A DNA stretch of 64,000 bases, taken from Neobacillus cucumis. GTDB taxonomy: Bacteria > Bacillota > Bacilli > Bacillales_B > DSM-18226. Where the stretch lies: the NCBI RefSeq assembly GCF_023715505.1, contig NZ_JAMBOH010000020.1, positions 32,262 to 96,261 on the forward strand, read 5' to 3'. Under the pieces are notes generated by a model. It was not told where the DNA came from. It searched no databases and saw only the letters and a program-made list of their open reading frames with translations. The stretch's first letter is position 1; the number at the start of each line of letters is the position of its first letter. This document shows, one piece after another, positions 63,878 through 64,000 of the stretch. Both the position numbers and the translations under genes were made by a program.

Positions 63878-64000
63878 TTAACCCCCGAATTTTGGACAAT
63901 TACTCTCTTAATCTATCATTTTCGTAGTTTTTTATTTTTTGATTTCTTTCGTTGTTTTTTCAGAAGGCCAAGTTGCTTGACATGGAGCCTCTGCGGGCAT
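63875..64000. mobile_element. Possible IS3-family element end, continues beyond the window
   Basis: TTAACCCCCGAATTTTGGACA at 63878-63898 resembles the terminal repeats of IS3/IS150-type elements (a CCCCC stretch and TTGGACA). It sits exactly where the LysR homology stops. The minus frame inside the edge (PAEAPCQATWPSEKTT) could be the end of a transposase, but I cannot confirm it. Confidence 0.35.

Overview
The window looks like a chromosomal segment of a low-GC Gram-positive endospore former of the Bacillaceae (Bacillus, Neobacillus or Mesobacillus type). This is inference from AGGAGG-type ribosome binding sites, TTGACA-17-TATAAT promoters, a CcpA-type cre site, split gcvPA/gcvPB, tandem glycine riboswitches, a CarD protein with the start usual in Bacillus, an FbpA-type peptide, a DbpA/YxiN helicase and a YbcI/DabA/DabB locus. 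No species can be named from sequence alone.

Layout. 1-4.6 kb: glucuronide use (beta-glucuronidase cut by the window edge, GPH-type symporter, divergent AraC-type regulator). 4.6-6.1 kb: an fbpA-like small gene and a decayed tRNA-like remnant. 6.2-18 kb: a redox and efflux accessory region with two aldo/keto reductases, two MFS exporters, a double carboxymuconolactone-decarboxylase-like protein, an SDR and two paralogous zinc alcohol dehydrogenases. Its regulators are a TetR-type protein with a duplicated 111-bp promoter/operator and a MerR-type protein with a 19-bp-spacer promoter. Several members are broken (tautomerase, cyclophilin-like, RibD-C-like, alpha/beta hydrolase). 19.1-20.4 kb: a cytoplasmic GH10 xylanase with a cre site. 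20.5-31.7 kb: two organosulfur units (ssuADCBE, and a second ABC transporter plus NtaA-type flavin monooxygenase) and a divergent TauD-type dioxygenase. Each is preceded by a strong promoter, a short leader and an intrinsic terminator before the first gene. 31.8-33.3 kb: an argininosuccinate-lyase-like protein with altered motifs.

33.7-47.2 kb is the most coherent block. Genes glyA-sdaAB-sdaAA-gcvT-gcvH-gcvPA-gcvPB-lipA-hesB-like-lpdA (then purU and a small membrane protein) lie in one orientation behind a tandem glycine riboswitch. A CycA-type amino acid permease next door has its own tandem glycine riboswitch. Together they can import glycine, split it, recombine the C1 unit with a second glycine into serine, deaminate serine to pyruvate, make and recycle the lipoyl H-protein, and vent excess C1 units as formate.

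47.9-54.4 kb: a CarD-type regulator, then dabB-dabA-ybcI-(carbonic-anhydrase-like), a DAB inorganic-carbon uptake operon; the last protein seems to have lost all zinc ligands. 54.7-56.7 kb: the dbpA RNA helicase between two copies of a degenerate terminator-bearing repeat. 56.7-64 kb: mostly decayed DNA with a selC-like tRNA 3' half, integrase remnants, fragments of DUF402, LysR and amidohydrolase genes, a secreted protein of unknown function paired with a small membrane protein, one intact LysR gene, and a LysR gene cut near the right edge by what may be an IS3-type end.
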